Assembly (NCBI GenBank): GCA_013001465.1
Contig: JABDMM010000088.1
Span: forward strand, 1-64,000
Origin: Chitinophagales bacterium
GTDB lineage: Bacteria > Bacteroidota > Bacteroidia > Chitinophagales > JABDMM01
Direction of reading: 5' to 3'
DNA length: 64,000 nt
Shown: in pieces, positions 1 through 9,298 of the stretch
How positions within the stretch are numbered: position 1 is the stretch's first letter
Layout: each line of letters begins with the position of its first letter
Position numbers and translations under genes: made by a program
Notes under the pieces: model-generated
The model's input: the letters and a program-made list of their open reading frames with translations, nothing else
Told to the model about the DNA's origin: nothing
The model's database searches: none

Positions 1-264
1 ACTTCAGTAAACTTCTTATTGCTTACACATGAAGTAGTAGAAACGATCAAAAACAGTACGAAGAATTGTAATATCAATTTCATATTTAGGTTGAATTTGT
101 TGATGCAAATTTATGATTATTCCGCAATTATCCTGAAATATTCAGCACACAATTCTGCACAATCCTTTAATTCTCGTCTTATGATTGGGACACATAGTAT
201 AGGTCTGTTTTAATAAAGATTTTATATGCCGGAAATAAGTTTTCAAAATGCCATAAAAGCAAAA

Positions 265-287
265 AGACGGTTTGTACATAACCGCCT
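265..287 (-). terminator. Rho-independent terminator downstream of the 322-2067 gene
   Basis: Minus strand AGGCGGTT-ATGTACA-AACCGTCT (8-bp stem with one G-U) followed by TTTT. Confidence 0.6.
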
Positions 288-321
288 TTAATGCTTCCTT
301 AACCAAAATGTGTTTTGGAAA

Positions 322-2067
322 TTATCTGTTTATAGTCATTCTTTTGCTTATGACAAATGAAGAACTCTTGATTGAAACATTGTAGATCCCAACAGGAAGA
401 TTGCTCACATTGATTGGATGCACAGTTGAGTTCGCCTCTTCTTCCATTAAAACGTGTCCAGCTATGTCCATCACAGAAACTGTCATTACTTCATCTGCTG
501 GGAGTTGTACATTAACAATATCAGTCGCCGGATTTGGATAAAGAACAAAATCAAACTCCATTACATTTTTATTTACTATTTGTAAGGTGTTGAAAGTATC
601 GATATTCGCAAGCCCTGAAGAAGTTGCTCCGGGTACATTACAAATTGCTCTTATCGTCCAGAAGTAAGTTGAATTCGGAGATAATCCGCCTACATCCAAA
701 AAATTCGATGCTGTTCCTACGTTAAGCTTAACCACTGGATCATTACCCATTCTTTTACCAAAGATCTGATATGACATTGCATCCGGCTCAGCAGTCCAGG
801 TTAATCTGGCTGAAGTCATCGTAACATTTGTAGTACTTATTGGATCTGGAGTCGCGCAAGCCACAGTTGAAAATGTTTTTATTGGTGAAATTGTCGAAGA
901 AGTTGCTCCACAATTAGCCATGATCTGCCATTCATAATTTTTACCTCTTCCAAGACTTGTTGCATTGAATGTGTTAATGTTACCATCGTTGATTGTGATA
1001 CTGACAGATTGGACAGAACCACTTTCTCTTCCTGTAATTGTATACGTACTTGCTGTTGGTACTACATTCCAGGTTAACATTGCACTGTTACCGGTAATGT
1101 TGTTTTCTGCGAGTCCTGTGGGAGTTGAGCATCCTGCGATAACATCTGTAACAATTGTTCCTGCATCACCAACCGCGATACAAGCAGTTGTAGCTGCGCA
1201 ATGGATATCGTTTAAATTTACAGCTACTCCTGTTGGATCGACGACCCATGAAGTCGCACCATTCGCTGTGCTGGCTGCGAAACCTGAATTTCCTATACCT
1301 CTTCCATTATTCGCATCGGAAAAATAAAGCGCATCAAATCCATTACCGATGTTTGTTGGTATGCTCAACCAGGTAGTACCACCATCAATTGTTTTCTGAA
1401 CAAAATTATTTTGTCTCGCAATGAATCCAGTTGTTGCGTCAACGAAAAAAACGTCTTTAAGATCAGTCGTCGTTCCCGCGGAACCTGAGATCCAATTAAC
1501 ACCACCATCTGTTGTAGTTACGTAAGCACCATTTCTTCCCACTGCATAACCTACTGTCATTGAGGTAAAGAATATAGACTCCATTCTTTCGGTGGTGTTA
1601 GAAACCTGTGAAGTGAAAGTAAGCCCCCCATCTGTTGTTTTCAGAATCTCTCCATTTTCTCCAGTGAAATAGCCAACACTTGCATTTACAAAGAAAAGAT
1701 CGCGCATGCTGTTGGAACTTCCTGTGAATTGAATGCTCCATGTAGCTCCCCCATCGATAGTCTTGAGGACAATACCATTATCGACAGCAGCATATCCAAC
1801 ATTTGCATCGATAAACTGAATTGCATTGATATCCTCTATAGTCGCGATTGGAACAGTTGCCCAATTCGACCCACCATCGTTAGTGACAAGGATGGTACCT
1901 GAGTTTCCAACTACAAATGCTTTAGTATTACTGATCATGTATACAGAATTAAGATCTTGTGTTGTTCCAGAACTTACGGATACCCACTGTGCTTCTGAGG
2001 GAATTGTAAAAAAAACAGTTATTAAAACTGCTAAAAATTTTGAGTACGATGTAAATAAGAATTTCAT
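322..2067 (-). CDS. Secreted protein with YCF48/BNR-like repeats, two Fn3-like domains and T9SS C-terminal sorting domain
   Basis: Signal peptide; repeated GTIL.T.DGG..W motifs; Fn3-like segments; C-terminal LYPNPATDIVNVQLP...GIYNVSI motif. Confidence 0.85.
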   Translation of the reverse strand: MKFLFTSYSKFLAVLITVFFTIPSEAQWVSVSSGTTQDLNSVYMISNTKAFVVGNSGTILVTNDGGSNWATVPIATIEDINAIQFIDANVGYAAVDNGIVLKTIDGGATWSIQFTGSSNSMRDLFFVNASVGYFTGENGEILKTTDGGLTFTSQVSNTTERMESIFFTSMTVGYAVGRNGAYVTTTDGGVNWISGSAGTTTDLKDVFFVDATTGFIARQNNFVQKTIDGGTTWLSIPTNIGNGFDALYFSDANNGRGIGNSGFAASTANGATSWVVDPTGVAVNLNDIHCAATTACIAVGDAGTIVTDVIAGCSTPTGLAENNITGNSAMLTWNVVPTASTYTITGRESGSVQSVSITINDGNINTFNATSLGRGKNYEWQIMANCGATSSTISPIKTFSTVACATPDPISTTNVTMTSARLTWTAEPDAMSYQIFGKRMGNDPVVKLNVGTASNFLDVGGLSPNSTYFWTIRAICNVPGATSSGLANIDTFNTLQIVNKNVMEFDFVLYPNPATDIVNVQLPADEVMTVSVMDIAGHVLMEEEANSTVHPINVSNLPVGIYNVSIKSSSFVISKRMTINR

Positions 2068-2181
2068 GATAAAGAGTTTAAATGATAAAATGTTTTGTTA
2101 AAGATGATGTCATGAAACACTTTATCAAAAAAAATCATATTGAACAGGAAGAAAAAGGAACCGAACCGGAGTTTAGCAGAC

Positions 2182-2949
2182 CTAGTCCATAGAACCAGTT
2201 AACCATTTCTTAAAATGGGGCGATCTGTCAACACTCACGATCACTTCGAATTCAACTTTTGGCTTTAGTATTAATTTAACCCTGGATTTAGAAAATGAGA
2301 TCATCTTTTCTATCGCATTGATATTAATTATAAACTGCCTGTTGATCCTAAAAAAAATATTGTGATCTATCATGCTCTCCAATTCTTCTAAGGTCTGGTC
2401 GACAGCATATTTCTCTCCATTGAAATTGGTGAGAAAGACGATCTTGTTCTCGGTATGGAAGAAAGCAACATCGACTATGTTCACGGCTTTGAGGTTTTGT
2501 CCGTATCTGACAACAAGCCGCTTGGGATGTTCATCTTTATTGATCATGGCAATCAAAGCAGTAAGATCAACCGCTGGTGTGCTACTCATTTTACTCAACT
2601 TCTTAAACTTATTGATGCTTTCTTCCAACTCACTTTTCTTAACCGGCTTTAACAAGTAATCAATACTGTTTACTTTAAATGCATCGATGGCATATTGGTC
2701 ATATGCTGTAACAAATACTACAGGTACTTCGATCTTTAACTCTTTGAATATCTCGAATGATGAGCCGTCTGCAAGATGGATATCAGAAATGATGAGATCA
2801 GGTTGCACTTCAGATGAGTTAAAAAATTTAATGGAACCTTCAATAGAATCGGTGATCTCTATAACTTCATATTCCTTATCGAGCGATTCTATCAGATTGT
2901 GCAATCTCTTTGCTGCTGCCGGTTCATCTTCAATAATTAAAATTTTCAT
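2182..2949 (-). CDS. LytTR-family response regulator
   Basis: N-terminal receiver (MKILIIEDEPAAAKRL, ISDIHLADGSS, VTAYDQYAIDAF) and C-terminal LytTR DNA-binding domain (FFRINRQFIININAIEKM). Confidence 0.93.
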   Translation of the reverse strand: MKILIIEDEPAAAKRLHNLIESLDKEYEVIEITDSIEGSIKFFNSSEVQPDLIISDIHLADGSSFEIFKELKIEVPVVFVTAYDQYAIDAFKVNSIDYLLKPVKKSELEESINKFKKLSKMSSTPAVDLTALIAMINKDEHPKRLVVRYGQNLKAVNIVDVAFFHTENKIVFLTNFNGEKYAVDQTLEELESMIDHNIFFRINRQFIININAIEKMISFSKSRVKLILKPKVEFEVIVSVDRSPHFKKWLTGSMD

Positions 2950-2950
2950 T

Positions 2951-5827
2951 TTAGCTTTGTTTGATCAATGGTATTCCTACTTTAAATTTCAAGCCATCAG
3001 ATTTCACAGTCACAGGTTTATTGGTTAACAGCTTATAAGTGTCGGAAATATTTGCCAATCCGGTTTTTGTTGACCTTATCTCCTGTTTTTTACTTTTGAT
3101 CATATTTTCAATAATCAGATAATCTCCATCGCTTCTTATTTCTATTTCAAGTGGATTCCGCTTAGAAATGACGTTGTGTTTTATCGCATTTTCTACAAGA
3201 AGTTGTAATGTGAGTGGCGAGATCTTATAACTCATACTTGTATATGGGATCTCCATATTTAACTTTAGATTTTCCCCGTATCTTTTTTGCTGAAGATAAA
3301 AGTATTCGTTTAACAACCTTATCTCCTCATGCACCATGATCACTTCTTTCTCTTGATACTGAAGAATATTCCTGAAGAAATCCGACAATTTCTCCACGTA
3401 CTCTACCGCCATTTTCTGATCTTCTTCAATAATCGATGCCAGGGTATTAAAACTATTGAAAAGAAAATGAGGATTCACCTGGCTTTTTAATGTTTCAAAC
3501 TGATGCACTACATGAGCTTTTCTAAGTTCTGCTTCATTCTTTAATCTGTCTTCTCTACTCTTTATCACCCAATAAACCATGACAAGCATTATCAATCCAA
3601 TAAGTGCAAGAAACCAATGTCGCTTCCAGAATGGTTTTGAAACGGAAAAGTGATGAGTTAAGATCTCAGAGGAATCAAAATCATTATTCGATGATGACCT
3701 GAGTTTAAATGCAAAATTACCATGAGATAGTTTAGGATAGGTCACCGATTTATCCTTGGTAGTTATCCAATCCAGATCGTAACCTTCGAGTTTATATTGG
3801 TATTTTACCTGACCTGGATTTTGATACCATAGTCCCACAAACTTAAAAGTGATATGATTCTGATCATGATCAAATTTAGCATTGTCAATAAAATTTTCTT
3901 CATCAAAGTAAATATTCACAGCCGTCATATTGACCTTAGGATTCCGCCAACCTTCACCCTCCTCTGCCATATATTTGATCAGTGCAGATGCTGTGGGTAT
4001 CCATATATCTCCATTGATATCCTTGGCAATAGCATTTAACTCTTGCTCAGAGCTTAGTATTCCTGTTTCAGCTCCAAAATATCTGATCTTGTCATTTGAA
4101 ATGTTCAGGATATTAATACCCCAGTTTGTTACAATTACCAAGTCGCCATTTTTATCGATAGCCAGGCTTGTGATCTCCTGACCAGCAATTCCCTTTTTCT
4201 GATCGTAATTGGTGAAGTTTTGTCCGTCGAATTTATATATGCCATTGGATGCTGTGCTAAACCAAATATTTCCTAAACCATCTTCGACAATTGAGAGTAC
4301 TACTTTATCCTCAATCTCAGAATAGTTTATAAATGCACCATTCTCATACACAGACATTCCACCTCCGTCTGTACCGAACCAGGTTCGATTTCTGGAATCT
4401 GTGTAGACCTTATAGATAAAATCATTTGCCAACCCATCGCGGCTTTGGAAATTATTAAATATCAGGTCTGGAAATGTATTGACATCAATACTGGTCCTGG
4501 ATGTACCACCTAAGGTAGCAAACCAGATCTCATTACCACCACCATCGATAGAGAAAACATTATTGTTGATCAGTCCCTTGGCCTCATTAAATTGTAAGAT
4601 CGATCCGTCAACCGGATCGAGGCAATATGCACCATCGCCAAAAGTGCCTATCCATATCCTACCGTTTACATCAGGATAAAGCGACAATATCTGCTGATTA
4701 TTAAGCGAAGTGATATCAAACCATTTTCGAAGAACATTGAACCCGGTGAAAACAATTTTATGGCTGAAAAGGCCTTCGTTATTACTAAACCAAAGCACTC
4801 CTTTTTGGTCAGCCATTACTGTATGTAGATTCCCAAAATTGATCTCCTCATGATCATAGATAAACTCAAACTGCTTATTTGTCGACTTCAGATAATTGAC
4901 TCCGGACGCGATCCAGATATTGGACTCATGATCTATCAACAGGTCTTTTACAAGGTGCTGGTTTAGACCGTATTCTTTATCATATACTCTCACATAGCTA
5001 TCATATTGATCGACGAGAGCGACGATTCCATTTCTCTTCGTCGCGATCCAGATCTCATTTTCCATTGGTAGAATATCCGTTACAGGTCCATAACTCCAAT
5101 TTTTTAATAACTCAGGAACTGTAAAGCTCATTAGATCTCTATCGAAATAGGCGACTCCGCGATCATGCATCCCAATCCAAATTTGTTTTTTGTCATCAGC
5201 GGTTATTTTCAGGACTATGTCATCAGGCAAACCAGAAGCGGAATTGTATGAAGAAATAGATCCGGTAGACGGATCGATAAGGTCAATCCCTTTGTCTCCT
5301 CCAACCCAAATGTTGCCATATTCATCTTGAAAGATCGAATAGAGAAAATCATCAGCTAAACCGGAATTGGAATTCATATTTTGAATAACGTCATCAGTTT
5401 TAAAATAAAAACCCTGACCATACGTAGCGATAGCAATACTGCGATCTTCCAAAGCTATAATTCCTGTTATTGGAGTAGTAATTCCTTCGAATTCGTAGTG
5501 TGGTTTTATTTCAAAGTTGGTTAGCATTGCCACGCATCCATCCTTATAACCTATCCATAAGTCATTGCCAACAGCTCCAATTGATGAGACTATGTTACTG
5601 CAGTTTGTATCCGGGTTTTCGATCAACGTATAGTCGAGTCCGTCAAAAAGTATTAGTCCGATAGAAGATCCCAGCCAGATAAAACCAGAGTTGTCCTGGT
5701 AAAGGACTTCTATACTACTACCGGAAAGCTCTCGTGGAAGTTCGTGTGTATTAAAGTATGGTCTCTGTGCATTACTGTACTGCCATGCTGATAACAAGAG
5801 TATTAATATGACAAAGCGATTTTTCAT
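2951..5827 (-). CDS. Two-component regulator propeller sensor with LytS-like histidine kinase domain
   Basis: Repeated GNIWVGGDKGI/GRIWIGTFGDG propeller motifs, Y_Y_Y-like region, one TM, QVNPHFLFNSFNTLASII kinase H-box. Confidence 0.92.
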   Translation of the reverse strand: MKNRFVILILLLSAWQYSNAQRPYFNTHELPRELSGSSIEVLYQDNSGFIWLGSSIGLILFDGLDYTLIENPDTNCSNIVSSIGAVGNDLWIGYKDGCVAMLTNFEIKPHYEFEGITTPITGIIALEDRSIAIATYGQGFYFKTDDVIQNMNSNSGLADDFLYSIFQDEYGNIWVGGDKGIDLIDPSTGSISSYNSASGLPDDIVLKITADDKKQIWIGMHDRGVAYFDRDLMSFTVPELLKNWSYGPVTDILPMENEIWIATKRNGIVALVDQYDSYVRVYDKEYGLNQHLVKDLLIDHESNIWIASGVNYLKSTNKQFEFIYDHEEINFGNLHTVMADQKGVLWFSNNEGLFSHKIVFTGFNVLRKWFDITSLNNQQILSLYPDVNGRIWIGTFGDGAYCLDPVDGSILQFNEAKGLINNNVFSIDGGGNEIWFATLGGTSRTSIDVNTFPDLIFNNFQSRDGLANDFIYKVYTDSRNRTWFGTDGGGMSVYENGAFINYSEIEDKVVLSIVEDGLGNIWFSTASNGIYKFDGQNFTNYDQKKGIAGQEITSLAIDKNGDLVIVTNWGINILNISNDKIRYFGAETGILSSEQELNAIAKDINGDIWIPTASALIKYMAEEGEGWRNPKVNMTAVNIYFDEENFIDNAKFDHDQNHITFKFVGLWYQNPGQVKYQYKLEGYDLDWITTKDKSVTYPKLSHGNFAFKLRSSSNNDFDSSEILTHHFSVSKPFWKRHWFLALIGLIMLVMVYWVIKSREDRLKNEAELRKAHVVHQFETLKSQVNPHFLFNSFNTLASIIEEDQKMAVEYVEKLSDFFRNILQYQEKEVIMVHEEIRLLNEYFYLQQKRYGENLKLNMEIPYTSMSYKISPLTLQLLVENAIKHNVISKRNPLEIEIRSDGDYLIIENMIKSKKQEIRSTKTGLANISDTYKLLTNKPVTVKSDGLKFKVGIPLIKQS

Positions 5828-6369
5828 TGCGTCAGAAATACCACTTCGACCTGAATAAATATTTCTTCAGCAATTTTCTGATATACTATCTTGGGAATAG
5901 ATATGTTATGATCTTCCAACATCAGTGAAAAGGTTGCTTTAGCACTGATCTTCTCATCCTCAACAATAAGATTACACTTTATGATCCTTTCTTGAGTAAC
6001 TCCATGAACTGTTAACAAACCTTTCGCTCGTATCGTCTGTATTCCTTCGACATTAAGGTCAATTTGTTCAATGATCTTTCCTGAAAAGCTGGCATCGGGG
6101 AACTGATCGATTTCCATGTAATGATCATTAAAATGCTGCCTCTGTAATTCACTGTTGAAACCATAAAATGATGAAACATTTAATTTAAAAGCAAAAGACT
6201 GGTCGGAAAGTCTTAAATATCCCTGCACTTCGGACGAAACTGCTTCTATAATTTCAAGTGGTGCATTGGAAACAAAGTGCGCTTTTCCATCATCAACCTT
6301 AAACAAATCCTGAGCTATGACTGATCTGCAGAAGAATAAAAAGAGAAATATAGAAATGTACCTCATCAA
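5824..6369 (-). CDS. YceI family protein
   Basis: Signal peptide and YceI-like lipocalin sequence (FPDASFSGKI, GLLTVHGVTQERII); overlaps the sensor gene by 4 nt. Confidence 0.8.
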   Translation of the reverse strand: MMRYISIFLFLFFCRSVIAQDLFKVDDGKAHFVSNAPLEIIEAVSSEVQGYLRLSDQSFAFKLNVSSFYGFNSELQRQHFNDHYMEIDQFPDASFSGKIIEQIDLNVEGIQTIRAKGLLTVHGVTQERIIKCNLIVEDEKISAKATFSLMLEDHNISIPKIVYQKIAEEIFIQVEVVFLTQ

Positions 6370-6458
6370 TTAAATTTAGCCATTTCGCGGAATATTCTGT
6401 CTCAAAATATACTCAATGGGAAAAAACCTCTGCTGAGCGAGTATAAAAGATAAATGAA

Positions 6459-6485
6459 AAAGGGGCAATTTAAAATTGCCCCTTT
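6459..6485 (-). terminator. Rho-independent terminator for the 6516-8831 gene
   Basis: Perfect inverted repeat AAAGGGGCAATT-TAA-AATTGCCCCTTT between minus-strand genes. Confidence 0.75.
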
Positions 6486-6515
6486 GCTCAATTAACCAAA
6501 ATCTCTTTACAGCAA

Positions 6516-8831
6516 TTAATTCGCTATAATGAGTTTTTCAACTTTTATACTGTCTCCTGATCTTACTACTACAGTATAGACACCTTTAGGTATATCAGAA
6601 GTTGCTATTTCTAAGTTAGCACCGGTGAGGCTTTCATGCCTTTGGATAGCTTTACCATCGATACCGTAGATGATAATATCAACTGTGCTTCCGTTAACAC
6701 CATACCAGCCTATATTCACTTTATCCTTCGCAGGATTAGGATATACTGATATTGCTAAATTATCTCCAAATGATAATGGTTTAGCATTCTTATCTGTTGG
6801 ACCAAGAGTTGTGAATGTATTTTTAGTTGCAAGTGGAGATGCTTCACCACTATTACAAATACATTGTGCACTCCATTCGTAAGTTGTTCCTGAACTTAAA
6901 CCTGTGGCAGTGAGCATACTTGCTGTACCAGGTTGAGTAATAGTTGTTACAGGTACTGTCCCAACAGGTCTTCCGTAAATCTTATAACTAGAGCAATTGC
7001 CGTCGTTATTCCAATTCAACTTAGCAGTTGTCGTCGTGATATTTGTAGTGGAAAGCGGATTAGGCGCTTTGCAAAGTGGAGCTGTAAGGAACGTTGCCAA
7101 TGTTGAAGCGGCAGAAGTTCCACAACCAAATGCGGGACAACCATTTACCTTAATAACCCACTCATAGCATGTATTAGGTAGTAATCCTGTAGCCAAATAT
7201 TCACAGGCAGTACCCGGCAAGGTAATCGTTACGATACTGCTAGGTCCTCCGGTGCAAGGTTTTCCAGTAATCTCATAGCTGGTCGCACCAAACAAAGGCT
7301 CCCATGTGAGGGTTGCTTTATTATCAAAAATTTTGATTGTAGCAGGATTATTCGGAGGTCCACAAAGGATTCCACCGAAAATACAAGACCCATCATCAAA
7401 CGTTGCAGACGGATTAAAATTCAAGGCTGTCGGGTCTGTACAACCAGGCACGATCTTCGGAAAGTGGATTGTCTTCACAAGATTTCCGATCAGTATTGCC
7501 GTAGGTGCTCCCGGAGGTTGGTCAAATATTTGAATACATTGGCCTGGTGCTCCCTGTAATGGATTTTCTGGTGGCAATCGATCTATCACTGCTCCCAGTT
7601 GAACCGGTTGATGGTTGTAACCAAGAATTGGTGGACCACCACTCGGGCTTCCTATTTCAACCTCGAAAAACACATCAAAAAATGACTCAGCAACAAAAGG
7701 ATCAGGTGGACTCGTTTGTTGAACAACTCCATTTGAAGGAGGTAATGGTACCGAGGCATCATTTCCTGCACGCAATTGAACAGGGAACCCTGGGTCTGTT
7801 CCTGTAAGTGACATGCTAACCATTTCTGTTTGAATTACACCAGCTGTAGGTTGTGGAACCCTAGAAACACCGGTTGGTCCAATAAGATTAAGTTCAAGAT
7901 CAGCAGGGAAAGGCTGACAATTACTTGGATTTAGATTGATGCAAATGTTTGCTCCTGTTAATAACTCATCAAAACCAGGAGGGCCTGCTAATGCATCGCC
8001 AAACCACCCCGGACCTGGTCCAAACACTGGATAGCAACAACTACCGTCATCTACAGTCGCCGATGGATTATAATTGGAAGCAGCCGGATCTGTACAACCA
8101 AATTCGACCGGAAGTTGTGCAAGATGCAGAGCATCTACTAACTGAGCTACCGGCCAACTTGGCGTCCCAAGAGGTGTAGGGTATAGATCAATGCAAAGTC
8201 CCACCGGATGAAAGTAAGTTGATTGAGGTGGTACCTTTTTGATGATCGATGTCACACGCAATGGAGTGTGATTGTATAAAGGACCACAAGGAGTCAACAC
8301 TTCAAAGAAGACATCAAAATAACTGCAAGCGCAGGAGTCGTTATTAGGGAGCTCAATAATTGCTCCCAATGTCGCGGGTAATCCCAATCCAACACCTGTG
8401 CCCGCACGAAGTCTGAAACTGCCGTCTGTAATATCCAGACTTACCATTTCAGTTTCGATGACATCTAATACCCCATCTAAAGTTGGGGTTGGGCAATCCG
8501 GACCTGGTGGCAAAATTGCAGCATTTGAAATTGCATCTTTCGGTGCAGATCTTAAAATTTGGTCGGTAGTTCCTGTTGATGGGTTCAGAACCAGGTTAAA
8601 CTCCCGGAAACAGAATCCATCATAGGGGTGTAAATCCAGACCTACCAATGCGCTGGTGCTGAATATGTCTGTACCAGCGGCACACGTTTGAACCCAGTTG
8701 GCTCCGGGTCCGCAGACAGGAGGCACGGTTTGAGCAAGCAATAACCCGCTTCCTGCAACAGAGAACAACAACATCAGCAAAAGCTTATGTATATGCTTCC
8801 ATTTGTTTGTAAATAAGGGCTTTAAATCCAT
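6516..8831 (-). CDS. Secreted T9SS-sorted multidomain protein
   Basis: Signal peptide; two copies of GCTDP(A/T)A.N(Y/F)NPSAT.DDGSC; Fn3-like domains; C-terminal VYPNPAKDKVNIGWYG...KGVYTVVVRSG. Confidence 0.85.
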   Translation of the reverse strand: MDLKPLFTNKWKHIHKLLLMLLFSVAGSGLLLAQTVPPVCGPGANWVQTCAAGTDIFSTSALVGLDLHPYDGFCFREFNLVLNPSTGTTDQILRSAPKDAISNAAILPPGPDCPTPTLDGVLDVIETEMVSLDITDGSFRLRAGTGVGLGLPATLGAIIELPNNDSCACSYFDVFFEVLTPCGPLYNHTPLRVTSIIKKVPPQSTYFHPVGLCIDLYPTPLGTPSWPVAQLVDALHLAQLPVEFGCTDPAASNYNPSATVDDGSCCYPVFGPGPGWFGDALAGPPGFDELLTGANICINLNPSNCQPFPADLELNLIGPTGVSRVPQPTAGVIQTEMVSMSLTGTDPGFPVQLRAGNDASVPLPPSNGVVQQTSPPDPFVAESFFDVFFEVEIGSPSGGPPILGYNHQPVQLGAVIDRLPPENPLQGAPGQCIQIFDQPPGAPTAILIGNLVKTIHFPKIVPGCTDPTALNFNPSATFDDGSCIFGGILCGPPNNPATIKIFDNKATLTWEPLFGATSYEITGKPCTGGPSSIVTITLPGTACEYLATGLLPNTCYEWVIKVNGCPAFGCGTSAASTLATFLTAPLCKAPNPLSTTNITTTTAKLNWNNDGNCSSYKIYGRPVGTVPVTTITQPGTASMLTATGLSSGTTYEWSAQCICNSGEASPLATKNTFTTLGPTDKNAKPLSFGDNLAISVYPNPAKDKVNIGWYGVNGSTVDIIIYGIDGKAIQRHESLTGANLEIATSDIPKGVYTVVVRSGDSIKVEKLIIAN

Positions 8832-8878
8832 GATAATAATTTAGGTTAATAAATTTTAATAATATTGTGATCGCACTC

Positions 8879-9298
8879 TCATGGCATTTCAAATTCGTGC
8901 AAAGCTTTTTGCATATAATCCGGAAATGGAGATGGCTCTAAACCATGTTCACTTCTTATCATACATGCGATTTCTTGTTTACCTTTTGCTATTATTTTAT
9001 CATTCAATGTATATCTAAACAACATTTCAAGTCTGTTCCTATTGAGCTTTCCCAACTCCATTTCAAGCACTACACGATCAAATGCTTTTAACTCGCCAAA
9101 ATATTCACAACTACAATTGAGCGTCACCAGTGCAAGTTTTCCTTTCTCTAATTCTTCCAGCATTGCTGGAGCATGATCCTTTAAAAACATCTCTCGACAT
9201 CTTCCCTGCCACTTGATATGATTTGCGTAGTAAACATTCCCTACCAGGTTTGTCTCTTCAAATCCTACTATATGCTCATATCTATAAAACTTTCTCAT
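8879..9298 (-). CDS. tebC: Enediyne-type hotdog thioesterase (TEBC / SgcE10-CalE7-DynE7 family)
   Basis: MRKFYRYEHIVGFEETNLVGNVYYANHIKWQGRCREMFLKDHAP resembles the family signature. Start set at the internal ATG at 9298 rather than the upstream ATG at 9358, because homology begins there; this leaves a 17-nt overlap with the PKS gene. Confidence 0.9.
   Translation of the reverse strand: MRKFYRYEHIVGFEETNLVGNVYYANHIKWQGRCREMFLKDHAPAMLEELEKGKLALVTLNCSCEYFGELKAFDRVVLEMELGKLNRNRLEMLFRYTLNDKIIAKGKQEIACMIRSEHGLEPSPFPDYMQKALHEFEMP

Noticed and set aside
19-213. 64-aa plus-strand ORF at the window edge
   Set aside because: No recognisable domain, low-complexity AT-rich composition; probably noncoding.
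965-1327. Antisense ORFs inside long genes (for example 965-1327, 11959-12312, 25053-25379)
   Set aside because: Shadow ORFs opposite well-supported coding regions with no independent family signal.
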